Positions 24,401-33,894 of a stretch of DNA of 64,000 nucleotides are shown one piece after another. The DNA is taken from positions 1 to 64,000 of the forward strand of contig PVNU02001042.1 of the NCBI GenBank assembly GCA_003013855.2, given 5' to 3'. The DNA comes from Liriodendron chinense. Its lineage: Eukaryota; Streptophyta; Magnoliopsida; Magnoliales; Magnoliaceae. The notes below the pieces were generated by a model. It saw only the letters and a program-made list of their open reading frames with translations, was not told the origin of the DNA and searched no databases. Both the position numbers and the translations under genes were made by a program. The number at the start of each line of letters is the position of its first letter. Positions within the stretch are counted from its first letter, which is position 1.

Positions 24401-27400
24401 CTCTCATCGAAAAAGAACATGAGCCTTTAGATGCAGTCACACACACGTGCCAGCCATTCAAAGGATGTGTTATACTTGGCATTTGTGTAGGACATCTGAT
24501 CTGTGTATCAATCAGGTGGAACCCACTGTGTATATCATATGTCTAGGTTACACATGTATGGAAACAATTGACGGTCTACAGAAACTTTCAAATTCTTTGG
24601 GTCATCTCTTGTTGTGTTTTAGATGTTTGGCTCGATGCTTGAGGAGCCTGAATATTTTGTCAAAGGATCTACAAGGTGACTCCCACATGATGTAGGACTC
24701 AAAATTATGGTGTGCCGTAAAGGCCGTTATGTAAAGGTAATGGTGGAAACCGTTACACGTTATGGGATCGTAAAAGCCATAACGGCTATTACGGAAAAAA
24801 TGACTCGTAAAGGCCGTTACAACCCCTGTAACGGCTGTTACGGAAAAAAATGACCCGTAAAGACCTGTAATGCCCTCGTAATGGTCTATTACAGGGCCGA
24901 TGTAGGTTTTTTTATTTATTTATTTTTATTTTATTTTATTTTATTTTTTTTTGAAACAAAGAGATCGTAACGACCGTTACACCCTGTATCATAAAGGTAA
25001 CGGCAGTGGCTGTTACGACCACTGTTACCGTTACGGAATACCTTTGCTCAAAATCCTACATGTGTGCCAGCACACATGGCTGCATGTGGAGGTACATGTG
25101 GCACTTCCTCGATCTCAATACCTTTTATATGGACTGTCCCTTGTGTTGGGAGCCTTGAAGTTGTTTTGCGAATGCCTTTCATGTGCAATTTATTATGTTT
25201 TTCCACAGGTATGAGGATGGAGTTACAACTTTAAGGAAGGTATGTTCGGCTTCAGATTTTGTGTGGTCTGAATCACCTCTGGAAATTCTTGGTTCAGTTA
25301 CATCTATATCGTTTGAGGATTCTGCTTGTTCATCGCTCAAAGATCATACGTTAACAACAGAGGAGGTGATTTGTCATTTTTGGTTTCGTTTTTCAAGATT
25401 TATTTCTCCCTTATTTCCCCTCTGATAGCCAATTCTGACCATCTAGCTTAATTTTAATTTTAGATTAAAGCTCTATGCGACGATCTACGTGTTCTAGGAA
25501 AGCAGGATTTCAAGCATATCCTGAAGTAAGTACTGTGCTGTTCTAGTTACTCCTATTGTCTGCAAGTTTCATGATAGTCAGCTGTGTTTTTTTTTTTTTT
25601 TTTGGGCCAAACAATCTCTGTTGGTGTCATTTTTAATCAGAACTTGCGTATGTCACTTCTTGAAATGGTTATGATCATTAGTTCTAGATTAATTAGGCGT
25701 TTACATGTTTTTTACTATTTGTAGGTGGCGTATGTGCATAAGAAAGGCTTTGTCGCCCGCTCAAAAAGTTGCTTCAATTGATAATGATGCCCAAGATTGC
25801 ACTAAGGGCGATGAGGATGACCGCATACTTAATGAAATGGAGGAGTTGACCTACACAATGGAGCGCAAGAAGAAACGAGAGAAAAAACTCCTTGCAAAAA
25901 GACGTTCAAAGGTTAATAATCTTGTCAAAAACAATTAGCAAGAAAGATGAATTTGCTATGCGTTTCGTTTAGCTGATTTTCTCTTTCTTTCATTGATTGC
26001 AATCTCTAGGACAAAGCTCGCAAAGCAACAGGCATGCAAATAGATGCAACGGGAGATAGTTATGTTGATCACGAATTGTTTTCTCTTTCTTCTATCAAGG
26101 TTTGTGCTTCAATTCACATGTTTCAACATAGTTTCCAAAGTTTGAAATTCTGTCTGCTGCTTTAAAGGATATTCTAACCCATCAAAGAATTGACTGGTTG
26201 CTATAATGATAATTCCTTTTTCCAATAATATATGACCATATTAATATTGTAGACTTGTGGTATGGCCATAATATATCCAAAGAAGAAAAAAGTCTAGACA
26301 GCTTGACCTTGCTGGTTCGCCTAGTCCTGTTCCTTTGAGACATGCAGTTCTGATATCTCCATGCCATTTCCATGTTCACTTCAGGGAAAGAAAGAACTGC
26401 GGGCTGTTGATTCCACAGAGTTGATTGATGAGAATGACGACTTAAATGATAGTGAGGGTGAAGAAACCCATGCAGCTTCTTACAAGGAAGATTCACCCAG
26501 TGATATTAACTCTGATGACGAACAGAGACAGTAATTCTCTAATCTTTTGACATGGTCGATATGGTTGCAGATGATATCAGTGTCTTTACTGACAAATAAC
26601 TGATGATTGATCTGCTTGCTGTGGATATGCAATGATGCATTTGATTACTTTTGGTCAGGTATGATGAGAAACTGGAGGAACTCCTTGATCAAGCTTATGA
26701 ACGATTCGTGAGTAGAAAAGAAGGAAGTGCTAAGCAGCGGAAACGTGCAAAGCTGGCCCTTAATAAGGATGGTGGAGATTTATTGAAGGTATGATAAAAT
26801 CAATGAAGTTAAAGGTGAGATAGTTGCATGGTGAGGCATAGGTCTGAGGCGCTTGGGCTGCCTGCACCGTGCCTTGGGCCTTTGGCAAGGTGCTTTCCTT
26901 GCGTCTCAGGCAAGGCACTATCCCTGAGTGCTACTGCAGAATGATGCAAGATACCCTAATGATTGTGGGTGCCTCAATGATGCTAGATACCCTTTAGATC
27001 CAACTGCCAAGCTTCGATTTATGGAAGATACCTCCTCCCAAAATTCTTAGATCTGAATTGGAATCTAAGAAATTTTGAGCATTTTGAAAACCAAAATACC
27101 TCTTTTCACAAGATCAAAGCTTTGATTTATGAAAAATACTTAAAGAAAGGGTATTAACTATTTTGACATCCATGAGGCCTAGCACTTGGCTTTTGATTAA
27201 TGATTACTGGTTGATGGATTTTTTTATTACTGATTGTTAGGTTGATAAATAGATTCTTGACTGAGATATTTGTTTTTTCTTAATTGCCTTAGGTTTTAAT
27301 GTTGGTTTTCTTTTGAATGATTTTGTTGAATTTTGATTGGTTTAATTGGGATGGTTTGTGGATTCATTGGAATGTTTAATAGGGAGGCTCTTTGGAAGTG

Positions 27401-30400
27401 GTGTCTATCCTATGGTCTAAGATATGTAATAGCATTAAAATTAGTTCTATTTTGATTGCATTAAAATTAATTTTTAGATCTAAAAGTACTGAAAAAACTA
27501 ATGTGGTCCATATGACCCAGGATTGAGATGGGATTTTTGGGAGCTCGGAGGTTCTCTTAATAGTCGGGCGCCCCATGTTGTTTGGGTGGGGACTTGAACA
27601 ACAGCCACAGAGAATGCACTTGGCCAAATAAGCCTCTGTGTCAGTCATGGGTCCCAAATCGTTCAAAATCAAATGTATGTGGCTTAATCATCCTGGTTTT
27701 CTATCGCCAGTTGAAGGCTGGTGGGCTGTCTTTGATACTTTGGGATATGCGGCTTGTCGGTTATCTATGAAGCTTTGGATGCTAAGGGGGAAGTTGAGAG
27801 TATGGAATTTAGAAGTTCTTGGGGACCTGAAAGTAACCAAAGCAAATCTCTATAAATAGCTTGATGATTTGGAATGTATTGAAGAAGAGTCCAGATATCT
27901 GCTTGCTTTGCTGCTACAAAGAAACTGGCACTGGTGGAAGCTCTGGATGATGTTTTAAGGAGGGAAGAAGCATTAGCTGGAGGTAGAAATCTTGGGATGG
28001 ATGGATCAAGGAGGCAACAATACGGTATACTTTCACAAGTTAGCCAATGCTCAAGAAGAACAAATCATTTTTCTGCTGTAACAATCACGTTCTCTTGGTG
28101 AAGGTTGAAGTCCAGATTCTTCTCTGCTGCTTTTTTTCCCCCAAAGACTTTGCTGTTAGCTTCTGCTCAGAGGTGTTAATTTTGATATGATATCTACTTC
28201 CCAAGTCCCGAAGCTCAGATATACTTTCTTTGTCAAGGAATTTGAGGACAGTCTTTTTGACACATGCCGTTATTGGGCCTTGGGTCTTGATGGATTTCCA
28301 CTGGTGTTCAACCAGAATGTGGGAGGGTGAATAAAGAGGATTTCATGATAGTTTTTGAAGAGTTCTATGATCAGGCATCTACAAGTCCTTGGGTGCCTCT
28401 TGCCCTCATCCTGAAGCAGGGTGGTGCTGAGCTTGTTATTGATTTTATACCTCTGATTTACAAACTCACTGCCAAAGTTTTAGGGTCGTGTTTCAAGAAG
28501 GTGATTGGCAGTGTCATTTCAGAATCTCAGAGCACCTTCATTTTGGTACAATCTGTTTTGGATGGTTTGTTTATCATAATGAGTTTGTTGATGAATACTC
28601 TAAGGGAGCAAAGGTTTCTTTGTCCAGGTGGATTTGGGGAGTCCCTATGGCTGTTTTGTGAATTTGGACTTCTTTTTTATTATATTCGCTAGATCGGATG
28701 GATTTTGTTTGAATTGGAAGAGCTGGATTTGTGCATGTATTTCTTTTGCATGGTTTTCCATTCTCATCAATGGAACCCTCGAAGGTTATTTTGGGGCTAA
28801 TTGTGGTATCCAACTGGGAGATCCCCTCCCCTCTCATCCATTCTGTACTGTAGCTAAATCATTATCAAGGCTTATGGAGAGGGCAATGGTCGTGGGTCTC
28901 ATTGATGGCACGGTTGTGGACAACAGTGATGTTTTTGTTACTCATATACAATGCGTGGATGACACCTTACTATTTGAAGATGGTTTAATATTGGATGCCA
29001 ATAATTTTATGGAAGTATTAGTATGTTTCGAAGTGGTTTATGGACTTAGGATGAATCTCTCGAAAAGCAGCATCATTGGTATCAATCTCAATACTAGGGG
29101 AATCTTCTATTGCAGGGGCGACGGTGATGGTGGCTGTAACGGCCACCCCCGGTAATGAATCATTATCTTGTTTCTGGGAAGATGTATTGTGCTTGGAGGC
29201 TCCTTTGGAGTCATTTGAGGATCTTTACTTCATTGCCAGCTGTAGAGTTGACTCAATCATTTAATTCCTTCCTGCGTCAAGGGGAAAAGATTGTTTGGTG
29301 CCATTTTTTTCCATTAGATATCCAAAGGACACAATGAGATTATCTGTCCGGAGAGGATGCTTTAGCTTCTTCAAGGAATTTATATCCTGCAAGTTCTTAC
29401 TGACAGAAGGATATCGCTTTGGAGTCTAGTGGGATTTTCACATCAGACCTCTCGAGCAATCCCTTGTGGAGACCTCAGTGAACAGATCATTGTTGTTGTC
29501 TTGTATTTGTCTGTTCTGGTCCCACTAAACGTGAGGTCCTTTGTGTGGACAACCTGTATGAACAAAATTCTCACAATCAATCACCTCAAGAATAGAGGGA
29601 CATGTTTGGCAAAGAGATGCTGTCTTTGTTGTGCGAATGAAGATGATTTTAACAATCTCCTTTTGCATTGCTGTTTCATGAAGGAGATACGGGCTTCAAT
29701 TTCTCAGAGTTTGGTATTATGTGAATTATGCCTAACTCAGTCTGGGAGCTGTTTGAAAAAAGGTCAGCGACTGCGTGGGGCCCTATTGATAGGCTTCTGT
29801 GGATAATGGGGGCATTGACTGTTTTGTGGGTTATGTGGGTAGAAAGGAACAATAAGATTTTCAATGGTAATCTCTCTCCAAAAAAAAAAAAAGGATTTTC
29901 AATGGCAAAGCTTGTTATGTGCTGCAGGTTGTCCAAGATTTTTAAAACTCTTATTCTGGGTCCAGGCTGGCCTGATCCCCGATTTAGAACTCTTCGTTGA
30001 TATTTATTGGGTGCTGGCATGGTATCTTTAGTCACTGGAAAGGACTGTAGTATCAGGCCTCTTGGATTGCTCCACCTCTCTGATGTGTCAAGATTACATT
30101 TGATGGGTGTTCTAGGGAAATCTCTAGGGCATCAGGTATTGGTATCTTCAGTCACTGGAAAGGACTGAAGTATCAGGCCTCTTGGATTGATCCACCTCTT
30201 TGATGTGTCAAGATCACATTTGATGGGGGTTCTAGGGAAAACTCTAGGGGGGTGTTTGGGGCATGGTAGTAGATGGGAGTAGATGGGATGGAATTGCATT
30301 TGGTTCCGTGCAAATTCCATATGATGTTTGGGGAGGATGGGAGGCTTGGGATTAGGTGGGATGGAATTGCACTTGATCCCACGTGGGATTTCCTTTGGAT

Positions 30401-32857
30401 TTCAAAATCCCACACATGTGGGCTCCACATTGATGCATTTGTTTTATCCATGTCGACCATCCATATAAGTCCTTTATACATGACACTATGGTTATATACA
30501 TGTTCAAGTGACGGTCATTCATTGTAAATTTGGTCTGTTGGTTGCAATTCCATGGTCCACCAAACAGGATTTTGCTTGATCCAATGGTTTTCCCATGGTA
30601 AGTATTTGATCCCAAACATGGGATTGGATATGAAATACCATGGGATTGTCAGACATGTAATCATTGTGCAATAAATGATGTTAATCCCACCTAATACCAT
30701 TCCATCCCTTCTAATACCATGCGCCAAACACGCCCTGGAGCATCAGGTATTGGGGTTATTCTGTAGCTATACTGGCAAATCAATTGTGCAGTTCTCATGG
30801 CGGATTGGATACAAAGACTAATTATGCCAAAGCAGCAATTCTTCCTGAAGCTTGAAAGATCACCATGGAGTAGTCGAAAGTCTGATTATCCTAGAGTGGA
30901 CTCAAGTAACATCATTTCCTGGAATAAATGAGATTCATACCCTTGGAGAGTGGTGGACATGATTGAAGAATCAAGGGATCTTTGTGTGGGGGACACTATT
31001 TCCTTCTCTCTGATTACTAGAGAGGCTAACTCTGTTGCAGACATTCTCCCCAGGAATGGGGCAAGCAGGAGTATTCTTCTTATTTTTGATACAAGATGAG
31101 GCAGAAATTGCAGTGCCTTGCTGCTTTATTTCTATTTTCTACCCTTTTTATTTTTGCTGTAGCTTGGCTATCTGTGATCTTTTAGCCCTGTTTTGTTGTT
31201 GTTGTTGTTGTTCTCTGTTTTTTCAAGTAAAATTCCCACTTACAAAGAAAAAGATGGTTGCATCTAGGCTTCTGGTGCGATCTAAGGGCACTTGTGGCTT
31301 CTGCCTCTTGACTACACTGGATGAGGCCAAATCCTGAACCGGAGATCTCATGTTTAGTACTAAACATTTATCAACAAGGGGCTGATAGTTTCTAGATTGC
31401 AATGCTTATTACCAATGTTCAAATCCTATTATTTGTGGTTCTAATTCTACAATTTAAGATTGTCAGTATGCATGAAGTGTAATATTTTACTCAGAAAATG
31501 GAATTGTAGTGTTTCGTGATTGTTAATGGTTTGAAGTCCTCTTCATCTCCTCTTAGCCCTTTTGATCTGTTGATAACTTCATATCCTGTTTAAGAAGCAT
31601 GTGCAGTTGCTTACTGTTATTTTTATGACTATATTTGAGACAATATAATGACTATCCTTGACTGTACAGCTAATTATATTGTGTGATTTTGCTTTGTCTT
31701 GATGTTGCAAATCGTTTTTGGATACGTGCAGGGTGATGATGAGGATGACCTAATTCCCTCAGATCATGATTCTGACAGAGAAGATGTAGAGAATGATGTG
31801 AATCCTCTCATGGTACCGCTCCATGAGGAGGAACAGCCAACCCAAGAGCAGATTACAGAGAAGTGGTTTAGTCAGGATATCTTTGCTGAAGCGGCAGAAG
31901 AGGGGAAATTTGCACAATATGACAGCGAAGACAAGGGGAAGTGCAAGAGAGAAAACTCTCAATACAAAAAATTCCCAAGGAAAATAAAACTCGTCCTGAG
32001 AACTTGAATGTCTCTAGAACTCAAGTTTCTCAGCCTGAAGACTTTTGAGATTGTTCCTGCTGAAGCTATGGACACAAGTGATGACTCTTCGTCATCTGAT
32101 GAATCAGAGATGAATGATGATGCGAAATCAGAGATACTGGCTTATGCCAAGAAGATGCTGAGGAAGAAGCAGAGGGAGCATATACTTGATGATGCCTACC
32201 ACAAATACATGTTCGACGATGAAGGTCTGCCAACTTGGTTTATAGAGGAGGAGAAGAGGCATTGGCAGCCAATCAAACCAGTGACCAAAGAGGAGATTAC
32301 TGCAATGAAGGCACAATTCAAAGAGATTGATGCCCGCCCAGCCAAGAAAGTTGCCGAAGCCAAAGCTAGGAAAAAGCGGGTAGCAATGAGAAAGCTTGAG
32401 AAGGTTCGTCAGAAGGTAAATTCCATTTCAGATCAGACTGATTGATCGGTCAAAGATGAAGATGATTGATCGGCTTTATAAGAAGGCAGTGCCAAAGAAG
32501 CCTCAAAAGGAGTATGTGGTTGCCAAGAAGGGGGTCCAAGTGAATCGGTCAAAGATGAAGATGATTGATCGGCTTTATAAGAAGGCAGTGCCAAAGAAGC
32601 CTCAAAAGGAGTATGTGGTTGCCAAGAAGGGGGTCCAAGTGAAGGGTGGAAAAGGGAAGGTGGTAGTTGACCGGCGGATGAAGAAGGATGCAAGGTCCCG
32701 TGGAATGGGCAAGCCAGGGAAAGGTCGCATGAAGAAGGGAAAGAATGCGAAAGGGAAATTGGCCAAGGGCCAAAGAGGAGGCAAAGGGGCTGCAAAAGCA
32801 TCAGCGAAGAAAGGAAATAAAGGAAAGAAAAGAAACAAGATGAGCATGGGTGACTGA
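7108..32857 (+). CDS. SPB1: SPB1/FtsJ3-type rRNA 2'-O-methyltransferase, 11 exons, as written defective
   Basis: AdoMet-dependent methyltransferase of the nucleolar Spb1 family, which methylates 25S rRNA and supports 60S assembly. The exon sum is about 2.62 kb (~873 codons including a 33-codon duplication; family about 840). The FtsJ domain spans residues 1-205: motif I VLDLCAAPGGWLQVA, and a K29-D118-K158-E193 set matching the family tetrad. A DUF3381-like middle, acidic stretches and an Spb1_C tail with YVVAKKGVQV and basic lysine-rich end follow. Defects: GTG at 7108 where family members have ATG, with an in-frame TGA at 7099-7101; frameshifts near 31940, 32043-32046 and 32443. If real, this is a decaying copy; if sequence errors, an intact gene. 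Confidence 0.85.
7587..8499 (-). repeat. LTR (3' LTR in element orientation), 913 bp
   Basis: It pairs with 20979-21949. It lacks a GC-rich segment of about 58 bp (gggcgcccga palindromes, about 21685-21745) present in the other LTR. A GA microsatellite is at 8043-8067. Confidence 0.92.
8417..9139 (-). CDS. Retroelement ORF: integrase C-terminal tail plus chromodomain
   Basis: 240 codons from ATG at 9139. Residues ~1-40 resemble the linker after gypsy integrase (ARHIHDLHKHIRQRINKSN), ~45-115 the GPF/Y-like SH3 module (KGDYVMVRIRPERF, AGPFKILQKIGSNAYRIDV), and ~150-200 a chromodomain (EEIVSTRDGGFQRYIVKWKN). This marks the chromovirus branch, where the chromodomain guides integration to chromatin. 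The stop lies inside the LTR. The catalytic DDE core is not encoded. Confidence 0.85.
   Translation of the reverse strand: MSVIQRSLESANAFARHIHDLHKHIRQRINKSNDDSKISTDSHRKLQEFQKGDYVMVRIRPERFSQGSAKKLEARSAGPFKILQKIGSNAYRIDVPSEMGINPTFHVEDLVRSHHPIVDPSSVSWPFTDFISQPLPPLPPPNIHKEEIEEILDEEIVSTRDGGFQRYIVKWKNKPLPKSTWLIEVELQSVNPDLLERHKSFNSPESSSSQTRSMMRTSNLQSLSVKKHPPQASSLWIGAY
9278..9986 (-). pseudogene. Degenerate reverse-transcriptase fragment of the chromodomain element
   Basis: It reads through an acidic linker into PPYQVNPVENTEMQHQF and IPHLDDILDIMADAK, which line up with the N-terminal fingers/palm of Ty3/gypsy RT (PAYRMNP..., PRLDDMLD...). The segment holding the catalytic aspartates is collapsed: the equivalent of the YxDD strand reads LGYLKIILVYNT, without the DD. 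It is cut at 9986/9987 by insertion of the nested element. It is non-functional as polymerase. Confidence 0.75.
9987..14196 (-). repeat. 4210-bp LTR (3' in element orientation)
   Basis: Near-identical to 15930-20136 with scattered substitutions and short homopolymer changes. It contains a tandem pair of ~60-bp units (aatatcaaaccgacagtaac...) at 10578-10680, and a stretch like the dispersed gtgggacccataatg family at about 13637. The open frames within it have no recognisable domain. Confidence 0.93.
14197..15929 (-). other. Internal domain of the LARD-like element, non-coding
   Basis: 1733 bp bounded by a polypurine tract (14197-14209; aaggggggtagat on the minus strand, directly before the 3' LTR) and a PBS (15916-15926; tggtatcagag on the minus strand). 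No gag or pol similarity was seen in any frame; the longest open frame (14691-14939, minus) is unrecognised. Three C-rich 'cccccttaaaa' tracts near 14205, 14510 and 14650 suggest repeated PPT-like motifs. Confidence 0.8.
15930..20136 (-). repeat. 4207-bp LTR (5' in element orientation)
   Basis: Partner of 9987-14196. Its last bases on the minus strand read ...GTTATA instead of GTTACA, a point change in the conserved CA end. Confidence 0.93.
20142..20715 (-). pseudogene. gag-like ORF of the chromodomain element, with stop codons
   Basis: Starts at ATG 20715 (MEYRRLRSSGP) and carries the retrotransposon gag core (FNGHMDPQTFLDWLEDLDYF, KSFWTDLERR, EEM-type MKERLKEKYLP). The same frame is stopped at 20509-20511 and again at 20311-20313, where the related array copy reads on (TTG and TGG codons there). 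No CCHC zinc knuckle was seen. The frame is split from its downstream RT relic by the LARD-like element. Confidence 0.8.
20979..21949 (-). repeat. LTR (5' LTR in element orientation), 971 bp
   Basis: Begins TGATACAGGACAG on the plus strand, ends TCCGCATCA. It carries the extra GC-rich palindromic block absent from 7587-8499 and a GA microsatellite near 21434. Confidence 0.92.
21955..23434 (+). other. Remainder of SPB1-like intron 1
   Basis: T-rich intron sequence continuing after the target duplication, ending in ttttttgtgacag|gtt. It contains one Tourist-like MITE (22717-22930). Apart from the MITE, no gene was seen. Confidence 0.75.
22717..22930. mobile_element. Tourist-like MITE (214 bp), TSD TTA
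   Basis: The ends aggggttgtttggacgcctg and (minus) ggcatcatttggatgcctg form imperfect TIRs with tta at 22714-22716 and 22931-22933. The interior repeats 'aagtcacttac' palindromes. Confidence 0.7.
23435..23482 (+). CDS. SPB1: SPB1-like exon 2
   Basis: 16 codons, VFRSQDYSAILYCLKQ, joined in phase 0 to K158. gacag|gtt acceptor and cag|gtgagt donor. Confidence 0.9.
23562..23717 (+). CDS. SPB1: SPB1-like exon 3
   Basis: 52 codons beginning LFDKVEVTKP. It contains SRSTSAEIYVVGLRYKAP, with the catalytic-tetrad glutamate E193, and ends AIEPPK|gtaat. Confidence 0.9.
23839..23885 (+). CDS. SPB1: SPB1-like exon 4
   Basis: 47 nt encoding VLDVLRGTKQKRHREG, with the last glycine codon split across the intron (gg|gtaagc). 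Confidence 0.88.
24218..24324. mobile_element. Small Tourist-like MITE (107 bp), TSD TTA, in intron 4
   Basis: Ends ggctgcgtttggttg and (minus) gggtgtgtttggttg, with tta at 24215-24217 and 24325-24327. A related copy is at about 47235-47329. Confidence 0.75.
24705..25045. repeat. Palindrome-rich 'gtaacggccgttac' repeat in intron 4
   Basis: About a dozen blocks of cgtaacgg/ccgttac/ggccgttac in both orientations flank a T-rich centre (24905-24952). The stretch can fold into a long hairpin. Related motifs recur at 29120-29150 and about 57030-57090. The class is unknown. Confidence 0.6.
25209..25365 (+). CDS. SPB1: SPB1-like exon 5
   Basis: Completes the split glycine, then YEDGVTTLRKVCSASDFVW... 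to TTEE|gtgatt, in phase. It begins the DUF3381-like region. Confidence 0.88.
25465..25525 (+). CDS. SPB1: SPB1-like exon 6
   Basis: IKALCDDLRVLGKQDFKHIL plus two bases of a split lysine codon; ttttag|att acceptor, aa|gtaagt donor. Confidence 0.88.
25725..25911 (+). CDS. SPB1: SPB1-like exon 7
   Basis: WRMCIRKALSP... to the charged KKKREKKLLAKRRSK|gttaat, typical of the coiled, lysine-rich middle of the family. Confidence 0.88.
26010..26099 (+). CDS. SPB1: SPB1-like exon 8
   Basis: 30 codons, DKARKATGMQIDATGDSY... to LFSLSSIK|gtttgt, phase 0. Confidence 0.87.
26385..26530 (+). CDS. SPB1: SPB1-like exon 9
   Basis: GKKELRAVDSTELIDENDD..., an acidic segment with a split glutamine codon at ca|gtaatt. 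Confidence 0.87.
26659..26788 (+). CDS. SPB1: SPB1-like exon 10
   Basis: YDEKLEELLDQAYERFVSRK ... ALNKDGGDLLK|gtatga. This is the conserved entry to the C-terminal Spb1_C half. The following intron is 4.9 kb because of a LINE. Confidence 0.88.
30021..30255 (+). repeat. Tandem duplication, ~120-bp period
   Basis: The unit starting ggtatctttagtcactggaa at 30021 is repeated at 30141 with a few substitutions. A third partial copy of 'agcatcaggtattgg' resumes after the MITE at about 30738. Confidence 0.85.
30246..30735. mobile_element. MITE (~490 bp) inside the intron-10 LINE
   Basis: Ends gggggtgtttggggcatgg and (minus) gggcgtgtttggcgcatgg form TIRs; the interior is rich in atggaattg/ccatggtat motifs. 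The target duplication is not clear. Confidence 0.65.
31246..31731 (+). other. 3' part of SPB1-like intron 10
   Basis: Ordinary T-rich intron sequence, ending gatacgtgcag|ggt. No further element was recognised. Confidence 0.6.
31732..32857 (+). CDS. SPB1: SPB1-like exon 11 (Spb1_C domain), three frameshifts
   Basis: Begins GDDEDDLIPSDHDSDREDV, then KWFSQDIFAEAAEEGKF. Near 31940 the family-like reading moves to another frame (VQERKLSIQKIPKENK... to SQPEDF) and returns at the TTTT run 32043-32046 to EIVPAEAMDTSDD. The Spb1_C core follows (ILAYAKKMLRKKQREHI, WFIEEEKRHWQPIKPVTKEE). At 32443 one extra T gives TGA; the tail continues one frame over as DRSKMKMIDRLYKKAVP, ending at TGA 32855-32857. 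The first two shifts (-1 and +1) cancel; the third does not. All are at or beside short homopolymers. Confidence 0.85.
32446..32643 (+). repeat. 99-bp exact tandem duplication inside SPB1-like exon 11
   Basis: Unit 32446-32544 is repeated at 32545-32643 with no difference I can see. The period is 33 codons, so the frame is kept and the conserved block KMIDRLYKKAVPKKPQKEY appears twice. Confidence 0.95.
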
Positions 32858-33056
32858 CATGCATCTCAGTTATGCTACTTGCCATATCTCGCCCCTGAAG
32901 TACAAACTAGCCACAACAAGCGGGTTATTCGATTATTCATTTCTTTTACCTTGCTTCTTGATTATTTAAGCTTGGACAAGGTTGCTGTTTGATGAGTTCT
33001 ATATCAGGTTATTTTATCTTTTCAAATTTTCTCTGATAAATGTCGATTTTGAATAG

Positions 33057-33320
33057 ATGCCATCCTCTGTGGCAATGAAAAAGTATCAGACATACAGGGT
33101 CTCTCCTGCCACTACTTGGCAAAAGCAATCTGCTGAGTTGGCCTCTAGGGGAACCAAATTGAAAGAAAATGGAATCGAAGAAAACATTTACAGTGAATTG
33201 CCTCCTGCAGACCTGGATGCTTATGTTGATGCCTTTATCTGTGGATTTTATGATACTAAAGAATTCATGGTGTCTCAGCAATGGACGCAATCGCCAGAAC
33301 TGTTTGGGGACCCACTGTGA
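33057..33320 (+). other. Unrecognised 87-codon ORF downstream of SPB1-like gene
   Basis: ATG at 33057; the protein begins MPSSVAMKKYQTYRVSPATT. Codon use looks ordinary but I recognise no family. A dispersed inverted-repeat element begins at about 33308 and supplies the last codons and stop, so any original gene end is lost. It could be a gene fragment or chance. Confidence 0.25.
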
Positions 33321-33600
33321 TGTATCAGTTTATCCAAGCCGTCCATCCCTCTTATAAGATCATGTTAAGGTATGCGCCCAACAATGAGTCAGATCCAACG
33401 CAGTAGTCGACCACACCAAATAGTAAGCTTGGGTTGCATTAAATGCACAGATCACAATTTCAAGTTGCATTAAATGCAAGAGTTGTCTCTGGTGTGGTCC
33501 ATAACACTGATGGATCTGCCTCAGTTTTGGGCCCATCCCTTAACATGATCTCAGAAAATGAGTGGACGGCATGGATAAACTGATACATCATGATGGGCCC
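33308..33600. mobile_element. Dispersed gggccca inverted-repeat MITE, short copy
   Basis: The left end cccactgtgatgtatcag and right end ctgatacatcatgatgggccc are inverted, with arms of about 40-50 bp including tttatcca and ggacggcatggataaa. Confidence 0.8.
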
Positions 33601-33894
33601 TTGCACAGATCTGGTTGGATGCTTAAAGGTCCGACCAGGGGTCGGATGCAATCCGCATCCCTCAGCAATATGTTGGTATTTGTTGTACTTAGACAGTTGT
33701 TGAGTGCTTAGGATAACTTTCCAATAAAATTCATTTCATCTCCCCTTTCCTCTTCACAAGAAATTAATCCTCGGTGTCCCTGTTTCTTTTTCCCCATTTT
33801 TACCTCTCTAACCCCACATCATCATTATCATGCCCCACATTTCCATAAACTTCTAAACCGTTGATCTTCTTATCTCTCAAACTTGAAGGCCCTG
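33601..33894. other. Intergenic, no gene recognised
   Basis: Nothing identifiable, apart from cctctcatc-type low-complexity text before the LTR target site ccctg at 33890-33894. Confidence 0.4.

Larger units (their letters stand above)
27590..31245 (+). mobile_element. Degenerate, 5'-truncated LINE in SPB1-like intron 10
   Basis: Pieces in order and in shifting frames: the pre-RT segment LRVWNLEVLGDLKVTKANLY (27.8 kb); 'YFHKLANAQ'-type text near 28045; RT pieces YKLTAKVLGSC and SQSTFILVQSVLDG (28.45-28.57 kb), GIQLGDPLPSHPF and a mutated catalytic box CVDDTLLF (28.95 kb); the zf-RVT like FVWTTCMNKILTINHLKNRG (29.55 kb); and an RNase H-tail ITREANSVADIL near 31015-31050. Many frameshifts and stops make it a dead L1-type element in gene-sense orientation. 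Confidence 0.82.
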
